Below are positions 26,446-34,678 of a DNA stretch of 64,000 nt, piece by piece. The translations under genes were made by a program, and so were the position numbers. The stretch is taken from positions 80,895 through 144,894 of the forward strand of contig JBBDQZ010000024.1 in assembly GCA_040905705.1 (NCBI GenBank), read 5' to 3'. Each line of letters begins with the position of its first letter. Position 1 is the first letter of the stretch. The notes under the pieces are model-generated. The model saw only the letters and a program-made list of their open reading frames with translations. It had not been told where the DNA came from and did not search any database. Source of the DNA: JBBDQZ01 sp040905705. Its GTDB lineage: Bacteria > Bacteroidota > Rhodothermia > Balneolales > Natronogracilivirgulaceae.

Positions 26446-27114
26446 TTGAAAAACAAAGTGTCTGTAATTTCATCAAATGTTTCACGTGAAACATTTGATG
26501 AAACACATGATATTTATTCCAGTTATAAAAACATTTTTATTTCACTAATTGATAAATGGCTGATGTGGAACAGATCCATCAATATAATGAGTAGACGAAC
26601 AAGCAGGTCTGATTTGGAAAATCATATTATTCATAGCTTGTTATTATTGAATCTCGATAATGCTTCCACATATGATATGGTTCTTGATGCAGGATCCGGA
26701 GGTGGCCTTCCCGGCATTCCCCTTGCAATTGTTGATCCCGGGATGCACTATTTACTGGTAGAAAAGGTTTATAAGAAGCAGCTTGTTTTAAAGGATATTA
26801 TTCGTTCATTAGGCATATCAAACGCAGAAGCCGTTGTCAGCAAGGTTCGGGATATTTCATTGGATCAAAATATTCGGGTTGTGTCCAAACACGCATTTCA
26901 CATAAACAATCTGATAGATGAATTAAAGAGTTGCAACTGGTCTGAAATTAATATGCTTAAAGGCGATGACATATTTGATGAAATAAAAAACTTGTCTTAT
27001 TCAGAAATCATTAGTCACATTGAAATAAAAAGTATTTCCATTGATCATTCAAATTTTTTTCAAAACAAGTACATTCTTACTATAAAAAGAAAAATCGAGC
27101 CTGATACATCATGA
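26446..27114 (+). CDS. rsmG: 16S rRNA (guanine-527-N7)-methyltransferase RsmG (GidB)
   Basis: 222 residues from the TTG at 26446, chosen because GGGAGGT (26434-26440) lies five bases upstream, one of the best ribosome-binding sites here; a TTG at 26425 would include the RBS itself. SAM-dependent enzyme methylating G527 of 16S rRNA. The core motif VLDAGSGGGLPGIPLAIVDP is intact, followed by LLVEKVYKKQLVLKDIIRSL, and the N-terminal part has WNRSINIMSRR. Codons about 11-21 (SNVSRETFDE) contain the second parS site. The stop overlaps the next gene as ATGA. Confidence 0.95.
   Translation: MKNKVSVISSNVSRETFDETHDIYSSYKNIFISLIDKWLMWNRSINIMSRRTSRSDLENHIIHSLLLLNLDNASTYDMVLDAGSGGGLPGIPLAIVDPGMHYLLVEKVYKKQLVLKDIIRSLGISNAEAVVSKVRDISLDQNIRVVSKHAFHINNLIDELKSCNWSEINMLKGDDIFDEIKNLSYSEIISHIEIKSISIDHSNFFQNKYILTIKRKIEPDTS
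26471..26500. promoter_or_regulatory. parS centromere site 2, within a 30-bp perfect palindrome
   Basis: The 16-bp consensus TGTTTCACGTGAAACA is at 26478-26493. The palindrome extends perfectly by seven bases on each side (CATCAAA/TTTGATG). It is inside the rsmG coding region, 74 bp from site 1. Confidence 0.93.
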
Positions 27115-28049
27115 ATAGCAATGAGAGGAGACTGAAAATTTTATACTTGTTGCAGTCAGGGAAAAAATTAACTTCCAATACGCTGATGGAAGAATTTTGT
27201 GTCAGCAAAAGAACTGTCTACAGAGATCTTAAAGTCATTCAGGAACTTGGCGTTCCCGTTACCCACTATCCGGACACAGGGTACGGTATTTTACGAGACG
27301 GACTTATTCCTCCCATCATGTTTAATTTTCGCGAACTCGCAGTGATCATGATGGGACTTTCCTTTGTGAAGTCACAAATCAATGACGAAATGGTGAACGA
27401 TGCCGAGAACGTAGCTTTAAAAATTCGAAGTTCCGTACCAACTAATCTTCAGAAACAGATGAACATCCTTGAACAGAGGACATTGGTTTCCCCTTACATT
27501 CATAATATTGAAAAAAGGGAGGAGGGTGGTGATTGGTTTGTGCTATGTTCAGCCTTTGTCGATAAAAAAACAGCGACTTTTTTATACCAAGACAGGAAAG
27601 GAAATCATTCTGTTCGAACTATTGATCCGTATGCTTTAATTCATTTTACTGATCATTGGAATGTAATTGGGTATTGTCACGATCGCCGGGCACTTAGAAA
27701 TTTTGTACTCTCCCGTATTAGTGATATTCGTCTTGGAGAATCATTTGTTGTGTCCGAGCGGGAATACAATAAAGAAGAATTACTTTATGAAAGAGCCGAA
27801 CAGGAAATTGAGATTATCATTGATGTCAATAAACATAAAGCCTTTTCATTTTTAAGTGAATTACCGGGAAAAATTCTATCAAAAAAGGAATTTAGCACCC
27901 GATTGCGGGTAACGTTTGTAATAGATAACCTGGACTATATAAATGAATGGCTACTACGCTTTGGAAAACACATAACCATTCTGGCTCCTGATTCACTAAT
28001 CAAGAAACGTCAATCGCTGCTAAATGTTCTTCTTAATAAATCTCTTTAA
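27111..28049 (+). CDS. HTH/WYL-domain transcriptional regulator (YafY family)
   Basis: 312 residues. The N-terminal winged-helix DeoR-like HTH (1-60) contains LKILYLLQSGKKLTSNTLME and the recognition part VSKRTVYRDLKVIQELGVPV. The WYL region (about 140-225) has VRTIDPYALIHFTDHWNVIG and NFVLSRISDIRLGE, a fold thought to bind nucleic-acid or nucleotide ligands. A C-terminal WCX-like extension follows. Its ATG overlaps the rsmG stop by 4 nt, so it is coupled to rsmG. Where parA-parB often follow gidA-gidB, this regulator stands instead. Its target is unknown. Confidence 0.88.
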   Translation: MNSNERRLKILYLLQSGKKLTSNTLMEEFCVSKRTVYRDLKVIQELGVPVTHYPDTGYGILRDGLIPPIMFNFRELAVIMMGLSFVKSQINDEMVNDAENVALKIRSSVPTNLQKQMNILEQRTLVSPYIHNIEKREEGGDWFVLCSAFVDKKTATFLYQDRKGNHSVRTIDPYALIHFTDHWNVIGYCHDRRALRNFVLSRISDIRLGESFVVSEREYNKEELLYERAEQEIEIIIDVNKHKAFSFLSELPGKILSKKEFSTRLRVTFVIDNLDYINEWLLRFGKHITILAPDSLIKKRQSLLNVLLNKSL

Positions 28050-28063
28050 TGAAGTATTTCATC

Positions 28064-30661
28064 TTAATTCTCATCATCCAATCCAAGTTGCCCGTTAATT
28101 CCAGACGAATCATTAATATCTTTATCCAAAGCAGAATCTGATTCTTCATTATCATTATTACCGGCGGCACTTGTTATATCAATTTCCTCATTATCCCCAA
28201 CCTTTTTAACAATATCAGCTTCATCTTCACTTACAACCCTGGTTATTCCGGATATTTTATCTTCACTACCAAGCCGCATCATTCTTACTCCCTGAGTATT
28301 CCTTCCCATTGATCGAATATCCTTACTATGCATTCGGATAATCTTGCCTTTTTCAGTAATAATCATGAGGTCATCCCGATCACTTACTTCTTTTAATGCG
28401 ACAAGTTTGCCGGATTTCGTCGTTATTTTCAATGTGATAACTCCTTTACCACCGCGCGTCTGTTCCCGGTAATCGTTTACAAAGCTTCGTTTTCCGGAAC
28501 CATGTTCCGAAACAGCCAGTACGGTTGCGTCATTTGTATTTTTGATGACAACCATATCGACTACTTTATCATCCGATCCAGATAAATTGATTCCACGTAC
28601 TCCCCGCGTATTTCTTCCCATCAATCGTACATCTGTCTCTTTGAATCGAATTGCGCGTCCATTTCTAGCACCTAGTAAAATTGTACTGTTTCCATCCGTC
28701 AAACTGGCGCTGAGAAGTCGGTCATCTTCATCTACGTTTATCGCCATAATCCCATTTCTTCTCGGCCGGCTGTAAGCTTCAAGACTCGTCTTCTTTACAA
28801 TACCTTTTTCGGTAGCCATAATAATATTATGGTTGCTGGTATACTCATTATCGTCAAGCGTTTTCACGGGTACAAATGCTTGTACATGATCTCCTTTTTC
28901 TATTTCGATAAGATTGACAATAGCACGTCCCCGGCTTAATCGTGTTCCCTCCGGTATTTCATATACCTTTAACCAATAGCACTTTCCATTCTTCGTAAAG
29001 AATAAAATATAGTTGTGATTTGTGGCGACAAAAAGATGTTCTACATATTCATCATCTTTAGTCGTAGCTCCCTTCATACCGGAACCTCCACGTTTCTGGC
29101 GACGATATCCACTTACAGCGGTTCTCTTGATATAGCCAGTATTGGAAATAGTAACAACAACATCTTCATCTGCTATCATATCTTCAATGTTGAAATCTTC
29201 AGCTGAATGAACAATTTGAGTTCGACGCTCATCGCCATAGCGTTTAACAAGTTCATCCAGTTCCTCTACGATAATTACGTTCTGAGCCTCACGGTCGGTA
29301 AGAATACGCCGAAATTCCTGGATTTGTTCCAGTATATCTTTGTATTCCATCTCAATTTTGTCACGCTCGAGTGCTGTGAGTTTTTGCAATCTCATATCAA
29401 GAATTGCTTTGGCCTGAAGATCGGTGAGTCCAAAATCTCTTCGAAGCCGATCATTCGCTTCGGGCACATTTTTAGAAGAACGGATAGCATTTATAACATC
29501 ATCAAGATTATCAACGCCTATTTTTAATCCCTCAAGAATATGTGCTCTTGCTTCAGCCTGATCCAGATCATAAAGCGTGCGGCGAATGATCACCTCAATC
29601 CGATGATCAATAAAATAACGGATGATATCCTTAATGTTCATCACCTTCGGACGTCCCTTAACGAGGGCTAAATTGTTAATTCCGAAAGTGTGCTGCATCG
29701 ATGTGTATTTATACAGCTGATTTAATACAACACTAGGTACAGCTCCGCGCTTCAACATGATAACAATTCGCATCCCCTCCCGATCTGACTCATCTCGCAC
29801 ATCTGTAATATCCGTGATCTTCTCTGTCTGAACAAGGAATGCAATTTTTTCAATAAGAGTAGCCTTGTTAACCTGATAAGGAATCTCGGTTACAACAATT
29901 TGCTCGCGATTTCCTCGCAGCTCTTCCACAGACGCGAGAGCACGAAGAACAACTCTTCCTCTTCCGGTTTCATATGCTTCCTTCACCCCGTCATAACCAT
30001 ATATAATACCTCCGGTTGGAAAATCTGGTGCCGTGATAAACTTCATCAAATCGGAAATCTCGATCTCAGAATCTTTAATTTGTGCCTTAATTCCGTTTAC
30101 CACCTCTGTAATATTGTGAGGTGGCATATTGGTTGCCATACCTACGGCAATGCCGGAAGAGCCATTGATTAGAAGATTGGGAACCATCGAAGGCATAACC
30201 GACGGTTCATTTAACGTATCATCAAAATTGGGTTGAAAATCTACCGTGTTCTTATTGATATCTGCCAGGATTTCTTCCGCAAGACGTTCCATACGAACTT
30301 CAGTATATCTCATAGCAGCAGCAGAATCTCCATCTACAGATCCAAAGTTCCCTTGTCCGTCAACAAGCGGATACCGCATGGAGAAATCCTGTACCAACCG
30401 TACAATGGTGTCATACACAGCCGAATCTCCATGAGGATGGTATTTACCCAATACTTCACCAACTATCCGAGCACTCTTCTTATATGCTCTGTTGTGAAGC
30501 ATCCCCAGTTCACTCATACCAAAAAGTACACGTCGGTGAACAGGTTTGAGACCGTCACGGACATCCGGAAGAGCTCTGGAAACAATTACCGACATCGAAT
30601 AGTCGATATACGAAGACTTCATCTCATCTTCGAGATTGATTTTGATGATCTTATCTGACAT
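28064..30661 (-). CDS. gyrA: DNA gyrase subunit A
   Basis: 865 residues. Breakage-reunion subunit of gyrase: catalytic Tyr119 in AAMRYTEVRM. The quinolone-contact residues are wild type (Ser80 and Asp84 in HPHGDSAVYD). The C-terminal wrapping domain has repeated beta-pinwheel blades and a GyrA-box-like QTRGGKG, which distinguishes it from ParC. A ~60-residue acidic tail rich in Asp, Glu, Asn and Ser ends the protein. It lies 29 nt downstream of gyrB and is very probably cotranscribed with it. It converges on the WYL regulator with a 14-bp gap. Confidence 0.98.
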   Translation of the reverse strand: MSDKIIKINLEDEMKSSYIDYSMSVIVSRALPDVRDGLKPVHRRVLFGMSELGMLHNRAYKKSARIVGEVLGKYHPHGDSAVYDTIVRLVQDFSMRYPLVDGQGNFGSVDGDSAAAMRYTEVRMERLAEEILADINKNTVDFQPNFDDTLNEPSVMPSMVPNLLINGSSGIAVGMATNMPPHNITEVVNGIKAQIKDSEIEISDLMKFITAPDFPTGGIIYGYDGVKEAYETGRGRVVLRALASVEELRGNREQIVVTEIPYQVNKATLIEKIAFLVQTEKITDITDVRDESDREGMRIVIMLKRGAVPSVVLNQLYKYTSMQHTFGINNLALVKGRPKVMNIKDIIRYFIDHRIEVIIRRTLYDLDQAEARAHILEGLKIGVDNLDDVINAIRSSKNVPEANDRLRRDFGLTDLQAKAILDMRLQKLTALERDKIEMEYKDILEQIQEFRRILTDREAQNVIIVEELDELVKRYGDERRTQIVHSAEDFNIEDMIADEDVVVTISNTGYIKRTAVSGYRRQKRGGSGMKGATTKDDEYVEHLFVATNHNYILFFTKNGKCYWLKVYEIPEGTRLSRGRAIVNLIEIEKGDHVQAFVPVKTLDDNEYTSNHNIIMATEKGIVKKTSLEAYSRPRRNGIMAINVDEDDRLLSASLTDGNSTILLGARNGRAIRFKETDVRLMGRNTRGVRGINLSGSDDKVVDMVVIKNTNDATVLAVSEHGSGKRSFVNDYREQTRGGKGVITLKITTKSGKLVALKEVSDRDDLMIITEKGKIIRMHSKDIRSMGRNTQGVRMMRLGSEDKISGITRVVSEDEADIVKKVGDNEEIDITSAAGNNDNEESDSALDKDINDSSGINGQLGLDDEN

Positions 30662-30690
30662 GGAGATTTATGCTATTGATAATATTAATC

Positions 30691-32619
30691 TTATACGTCA
30701 AGTTTAGCGTATTTTGAATTTCTTTCGATGAAAGCCCGTCTTGGTTCTACCATATCCCCCATCAATACGGTGAAAAGTTTATCAGCGGCTGCAGCACTCT
30801 CAATAGTAACCTGTTGAAGTGTGCGGGTTTCGGGATTCATGGTAGTTTCCCAAAGTTGTTCAGGGTTCATCTCGCCCAATCCTTTATACCGGGCAAGTTC
30901 AACTTTACGAGTGCTATTTTTCTTTAATTTGTTGAGCGCTTTATCACGGGTATCATCATCCCAAGCATATTCAATTTTGGAACCCTGAGTAATTTTGTAT
31001 AAAGGTGGGGTGGCGATATATACATGTCCCCCTTCAATAAGCGGCTGCATATAACGATAGAAAAAAGTCAGTAAAAGTGTTCGAATATGGGATCCGTCTA
31101 TATCCGCATCAGTCATAATAATAATTTTGTGGTAGCGTAAACTGCTAATATCAAAATCCTCTATAAATCCAACTCCTACACCGAGCGCTGTGATCATCGC
31201 TCGAATTTCGTTATTCTCGAGAATTTTTCCGATACGGGCCTTTTCAACATTCAATATTTTCCCACGCAGAGGTAGAATAGCCTGAAAACTTCTGTTCCGA
31301 CCAGATTTGGCGGATCCTCCGGCTGAATCACCTTCGACAAGGTAGATTTCACAATGAGCAGGATCATTGATAGAACAGTCAGCCAGTTTCCCTGGAAGAC
31401 CCATTCCGGCCATAGCGCTTTTGCGTTGTACCAGTTGACGGGCTTTTCTGGCAGCTTCACGCGCTTCAGCCGCTTTCATAACTTTTTCTATAACCGTTCT
31501 CGCTACCTTCGGATTGAGTTCGAGGTACTCACTGAGTTTATCATACACAACGACTTCTACCGCGCTTTGAACTTCCGAATTTCCAAGTTTTGTTTTTGTC
31601 TGACCCTCAAATTGGGGTTCCGGTACTTTGATATTTATCACCGCAGTCAACCCCTCCCTGAAATCCTCTCCACTCAGAGTCATTTTACCTTTGATCAACT
31701 TGTTTTTATCACCATAGGCTTTCAGTGCCCGGGTAAGAGCACGGCGGAATCCAGAAATATGGGTACCCCCTTCGTGGGTATTAATATTATTTACGTACGA
31801 GTGAACATTTTCGGAATATGAAGTACTGTACTGCATGGCTACTTCTACCGGGACATTCTCTATTTCACCGGCAAAATACATCGGTTCCGGAACAAGTGAA
31901 TCGCGACCTTCGTCCAGGTACCGGACGAAATCCTTGATTCCACCTTCAAAATGAAATGTCTCTTTGAGCAACTGATCTTCATCTCTCTCATCTTCAAGCT
32001 CAATAGTAACATCAGGATTAAGAAACGCCAATTCGCGCATTCGTTCAGCAATAATTTCAAAACGAAATTCAGTAGTTTGCGTAAATATCGAATTGTCAGG
32101 AATGAATGTAATTATTGTGCCTGTAATTTCAGTTTTGCCAATCATCTCCAGTGGTCGAACCGTTTTTCCCAATTCAAAACCCATAGTGTGGATTTGTTTA
32201 TCCCTGTGTATTTCAACCTCGAAAGATTTTGACAATGCATTGACACAACTGACTCCAACACCGTGAAGTCCTCCGGAAACTTTATAGGAATCTTTATCGA
32301 ATTTTCCGCCTGCATGCAATTTAGTTAAAACCAGTTCAACGGCTGGTATACCAAACTTTTCATGTATGTCTACCGGAATACCACGACCGTTATCGGATAT
32401 TGTAATGGAACTATCCTTATTGATTTTAAGTTTGATATGATCACAATATCCACCAAGTGCTTCATCAATCGAGTTGTCGACAACTTCATTGATAAGATGA
32501 TGAAGACCTCGCGAGCCGGTGTCCCCAATATACATGGATGGTCGTTTTCTAACTGCTTCCAGCCCCTCCAGTACCTGAATATTTGAAGCCTTGTATTCCG
32601 GAATTTTAGTCATACTCAT
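30691..32619 (-). CDS. gyrB: DNA gyrase subunit B
   Basis: 642 residues from the ATG at 32619 (MSMTKIPEYKASNIQVLEG); an in-frame extension to 32670 lacks conservation and is not used, and an ATG two codons inside is equally possible. GHKL ATPase: GLEAVRKRPSMYIGD, NSIDEALGG, ISDNGRGIPVDIH and VSGGLHGVGVSCVNALS. The TOPRIM domain has EGDSAGGSAKSGRNR, ILPLRGKILNVEKA and DADIDGSHIRTLLLTF. The C-terminal ARYKGLGEMNPEQLWET is the gyrase B signature. No ~170-residue insert is present. Confidence 0.98.
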   Translation of the reverse strand: MSMTKIPEYKASNIQVLEGLEAVRKRPSMYIGDTGSRGLHHLINEVVDNSIDEALGGYCDHIKLKINKDSSITISDNGRGIPVDIHEKFGIPAVELVLTKLHAGGKFDKDSYKVSGGLHGVGVSCVNALSKSFEVEIHRDKQIHTMGFELGKTVRPLEMIGKTEITGTIITFIPDNSIFTQTTEFRFEIIAERMRELAFLNPDVTIELEDERDEDQLLKETFHFEGGIKDFVRYLDEGRDSLVPEPMYFAGEIENVPVEVAMQYSTSYSENVHSYVNNINTHEGGTHISGFRRALTRALKAYGDKNKLIKGKMTLSGEDFREGLTAVINIKVPEPQFEGQTKTKLGNSEVQSAVEVVVYDKLSEYLELNPKVARTVIEKVMKAAEAREAARKARQLVQRKSAMAGMGLPGKLADCSINDPAHCEIYLVEGDSAGGSAKSGRNRSFQAILPLRGKILNVEKARIGKILENNEIRAMITALGVGVGFIEDFDISSLRYHKIIIMTDADIDGSHIRTLLLTFFYRYMQPLIEGGHVYIATPPLYKITQGSKIEYAWDDDTRDKALNKLKKNSTRKVELARYKGLGEMNPEQLWETTMNPETRTLQQVTIESAAAADKLFTVLMGDMVEPRRAFIERNSKYAKLDV

Positions 32620-32830
32620 TTTAATATTAAAAGGGTTACTTTTGAGATAGTGAAAAAACAGGTAGGACAACCACTTATATCTTCACATCTAACAGGCTAA
32701 AATAGACCTTAATCGCATCATTTCAAAAAAAGTTATGATTTTTATCAACTTTTAAAACAAAATGGATTTAAAAAGATTTTCAGCGTTACACAAATTATTT
32801 GTAGCAAAGATCATACAGGGTGTATCAAGC

Positions 32831-32862
32831 TTGTATTTTGGTAGAAATAAGACTATATTTTG
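32831..32862 (+). promoter_or_regulatory. Candidate promoter for the rpmB-rpmG-DUF4295 operon
   Basis: TTG at 32831-32833, a 20-bp spacer and TATATTTTG (32854-32862), close to the Bacteroidota TTG/TAnnTTTG arrangement. It leaves a leader of about 30 nt before the rpmB ATG. Based only on pattern match. Confidence 0.35.
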
Positions 32863-32900
32863 CCTTTGTTTTAATTCAACAAACTGAATGTATTCTTAAA

Positions 32901-33146
32901 ATGTCATTACGAGACGATATATACGGAACCAAAGCATTGAACGGGTATCGTTCATCAAAGTCCAACAACAAAACAAAACATCGTTTCAAGCTGAACCTTC
33001 AGAAACGCCGGTTTTACATTCCTGAAGAGGATCGTTGGATTACATTACGGGTTACTGCCAAAACGCTGCGAACCATCAATAAAAAGGGTATTCATTCGGT
33101 CTTGGAAAAAGCCCGTAAAAGCGGCTCAATTAACCAAAATCTTTAA
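32901..33146 (+). CDS. rpmB: 50S ribosomal protein L28
   Basis: 81 residues from the ATG at 32901; the frame is open further upstream, but that part looks non-coding. L28 features are GTKALNGYRSSKSNNKTKHR, FKLNLQKRRFYIP and ITLRVTAKTLRTINKKGIHS. The N-terminal zinc-type CxxTGK motif of many L28 proteins is not present (SLRDDIYGTKA instead). First gene of a small ribosomal operon with rpmG. Confidence 0.93.
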   Translation: MSLRDDIYGTKALNGYRSSKSNNKTKHRFKLNLQKRRFYIPEEDRWITLRVTAKTLRTINKKGIHSVLEKARKSGSINQNL

Positions 33147-33158
33147 TAACATTCCTCT

Positions 33159-33329
33159 ATGGCCAACTCTAAAGGAAACAGGATACAGGTGATTTTGGAA
33201 TGTACAGAAGCACCGGGCACGTCGCGTTATGTGACGACTAAAAATCGCAAAACAACTACCAACCGGCTTGAGCTAAAAAAGTATAATCCAAGGTTAAAAA
33301 AACATACACTCCATAAAGAGATTAAATAA
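33159..33329 (+). CDS. rpmG: 50S ribosomal protein L33
   Basis: 56 residues. ANSKGNRIQVILECTEAPGT, then SRYVTTKNRKTTTNRLELKK and YNPRLKKHTLHKEIK match L33 along the whole length. The zinc-binding cysteines of the C+ form are mostly absent (one Cys), so this is a zinc-independent type. It begins 12 nt after rpmB and is followed 11 nt later by the DUF4295 gene. Confidence 0.96.
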   Translation: MANSKGNRIQVILECTEAPGTSRYVTTKNRKTTTNRLELKKYNPRLKKHTLHKEIK

Positions 33330-33340
33330 GGTAAGGTATT

Positions 33341-33511
33341 ATGGCCAAGAAACAGGTCTTCGGAGAACAAGTCCTCGTTGCCAAAGCGGCTCAAAGGAAA
33401 ATGGCCAAAGTCATTCTTTCGAAAAAATCCGCAAGAGGCAAAATTGCTTTTCATGAGGCCACAATTGATCAGGATCAGGTAAAAGAATATATCTCGAAAA
33501 ACAAAGCCTGA
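33341..33511 (+). CDS. DUF4295 family small protein
   Basis: 56 residues, highly basic. Starts MAKKQVFGEQVLVAKAAQRK, then MAKVILSKKSARGKIAFHEA and ends KEYISKNKA. Its size, the KVI...S.KSG...F.E pattern and its place directly after rpmB-rpmG match the DUF4295 family of Bacteroidota. The role is unknown; it is probably ribosome-associated (inference from context). A terminator follows. Confidence 0.85.
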   Translation: MAKKQVFGEQVLVAKAAQRKMAKVILSKKSARGKIAFHEATIDQDQVKEYISKNKA

Positions 33512-33531
33512 TTTTTCGAGAATCTTCGATG

Positions 33532-33565
33532 AAAAAGGTTACGCAGCACTGTGTAACCTTTTTTT
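33532..33565 (+). terminator. Terminator of the rpmB-rpmG-DUF4295 operon
   Basis: Arms AAAAAGGTTAC (33532-33542) and GTAACCTTTTT (33553-33563) with a 10-base loop, then further T residues. It starts 21 nt after the DUF4295 stop. Confidence 0.85.
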
Positions 33566-33675
33566 GTTTGTGCAAACTGACTAATTTGCATATTGATGAA
33601 TCCCATTCCGGAAATCAGTTCCTTTGATATAACACTCTAGATTCCAGCCATTTTCTTTTAATACAAAAAACCGGC

Positions 33676-34140
33676 ATGAGTACTATTTACGAAACTTTAT
33701 TAACAGACCTGAAAAAAGCCTTGAAAGCTAAAGATACCGCCCGACTTCAGGTACTCCGATCAATAAAAGCAAAATTAATGGAAAAAGAGATAAGTGAAAG
33801 AAAGGGTGGCAAAGTTTCACTGAATCAGGAACAGGTTCAGGAAGTGCTGATGAAAGCGGCCAAACAACGCAGGGACTCGATAGCCCAATACTCGGAGGCC
33901 GGGCGCAGCGATCTGGCTGAATCCGAAGAATACGAGCTGAAAATTATCGAATCTTATTTGCCCGAAATGCTTTCCGAAGAAGAAATCCAGGTCCTTGCAA
34001 CTCAAATTATCCGACAGACCCAGGCCTCATCACTTGCAGATATGGGTAAAGTAATGGGAATATTAATGCCACAGGTCAAAGGCAAAGTGGATGGGGCTGT
34101 CGTGAACCGTATTGTACGTGAACTTGTGAATAAACTATGA
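33676..34140 (+). CDS. GatB/YqeY domain protein
   Basis: 154 residues spanning one YqeY domain: YETLLTDLKKALKAKDTARL, QVLRSIKAKLMEKEI, VLMKAAKQRRDSIAQY, ELKIIESYLPEMLSEEEIQV and DMGKVMGILMPQVKGKVDG. The domain also forms the C-terminus of amidotransferase subunit GatB, where it contacts tRNA. The stand-alone protein has no proven role. The stop overlaps the next gene as ATGA. Confidence 0.93.
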   Translation: MSTIYETLLTDLKKALKAKDTARLQVLRSIKAKLMEKEISERKGGKVSLNQEQVQEVLMKAAKQRRDSIAQYSEAGRSDLAESEEYELKIIESYLPEMLSEEEIQVLATQIIRQTQASSLADMGKVMGILMPQVKGKVDGAVVNRIVRELVNKL

Positions 34141-34673
34141 ACCTCTTAGACGGTATAGCCGCAATTTTTATACTTTTTTTTGCTTGGAAAGGGTTTCGAA
34201 ACGGACTTGCCAAAGAGGTCTTTCGAATCGTTGGATTAGTTCTTTCAGGTTTCATCGCATTTCAATATGCTGAAGTTATCGGTCGATGGTTACAACCGTT
34301 GTTTAGTATTTCGACTGATCTTATTCCATACATAGCTTTTGCATTACTTTTTATATTGGCTTTGATTGCTGTTCAGCTGGGAATAGTATTTCTTGACACA
34401 CTCATCCAACTCCTTTTGCTAAGTATTCCCAACCGACTTTTCGGAGCTCTTTTTGGAGTACTTAAAAGCAGCTTACTATTAAGTATTTTTGTGATATTTC
34501 TTGCCGGATTCGGGGTACCTGATCAGGATGTCCGTAGACATTCTCTTCTCTACAAACCCCTGCTTAAAGTCGCTCCTGCAGCCTATGATATTGTCGCTGG
34601 AGTGCTACCCGGAGTAAAACCGTACAAAGATTCTGTCGCACGTTATTTGTCTCTTCCAAAAGTCAACGACTAA
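34137..34673 (+). CDS. CvpA family membrane protein
   Basis: 178 residues with four predicted membrane segments (about 3-18, 28-45, 62-88 and 100-125). Typical CvpA opening: LLDGIAAIFILFFAWKGFRNGLAKEVFRIVGLVLSG-like pattern (GxRNGLxxE). The C-terminus is soluble (VPDQDVRRHSLLYKPLLKV). In E. coli, CvpA is needed for colicin V production and envelope homeostasis; the molecular role is uncertain. It overlaps the YqeY-like gene by 4 nt and precedes tyrS by 5 nt, so the three form one operon. Confidence 0.88.
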   Translation: MNLLDGIAAIFILFFAWKGFRNGLAKEVFRIVGLVLSGFIAFQYAEVIGRWLQPLFSISTDLIPYIAFALLFILALIAVQLGIVFLDTLIQLLLLSIPNRLFGALFGVLKSSLLLSIFVIFLAGFGVPDQDVRRHSLLYKPLLKVAPAAYDIVAGVLPGVKPYKDSVARYLSLPKVND

Positions 34674-34678
34674 AAAAT

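Noticed and set aside
32620..32670. Longer N-terminus of gyrB
   Set aside because: The extra 17 residues are not gyrase-like, whereas the ATG at 32619 gives the usual GyrB start.
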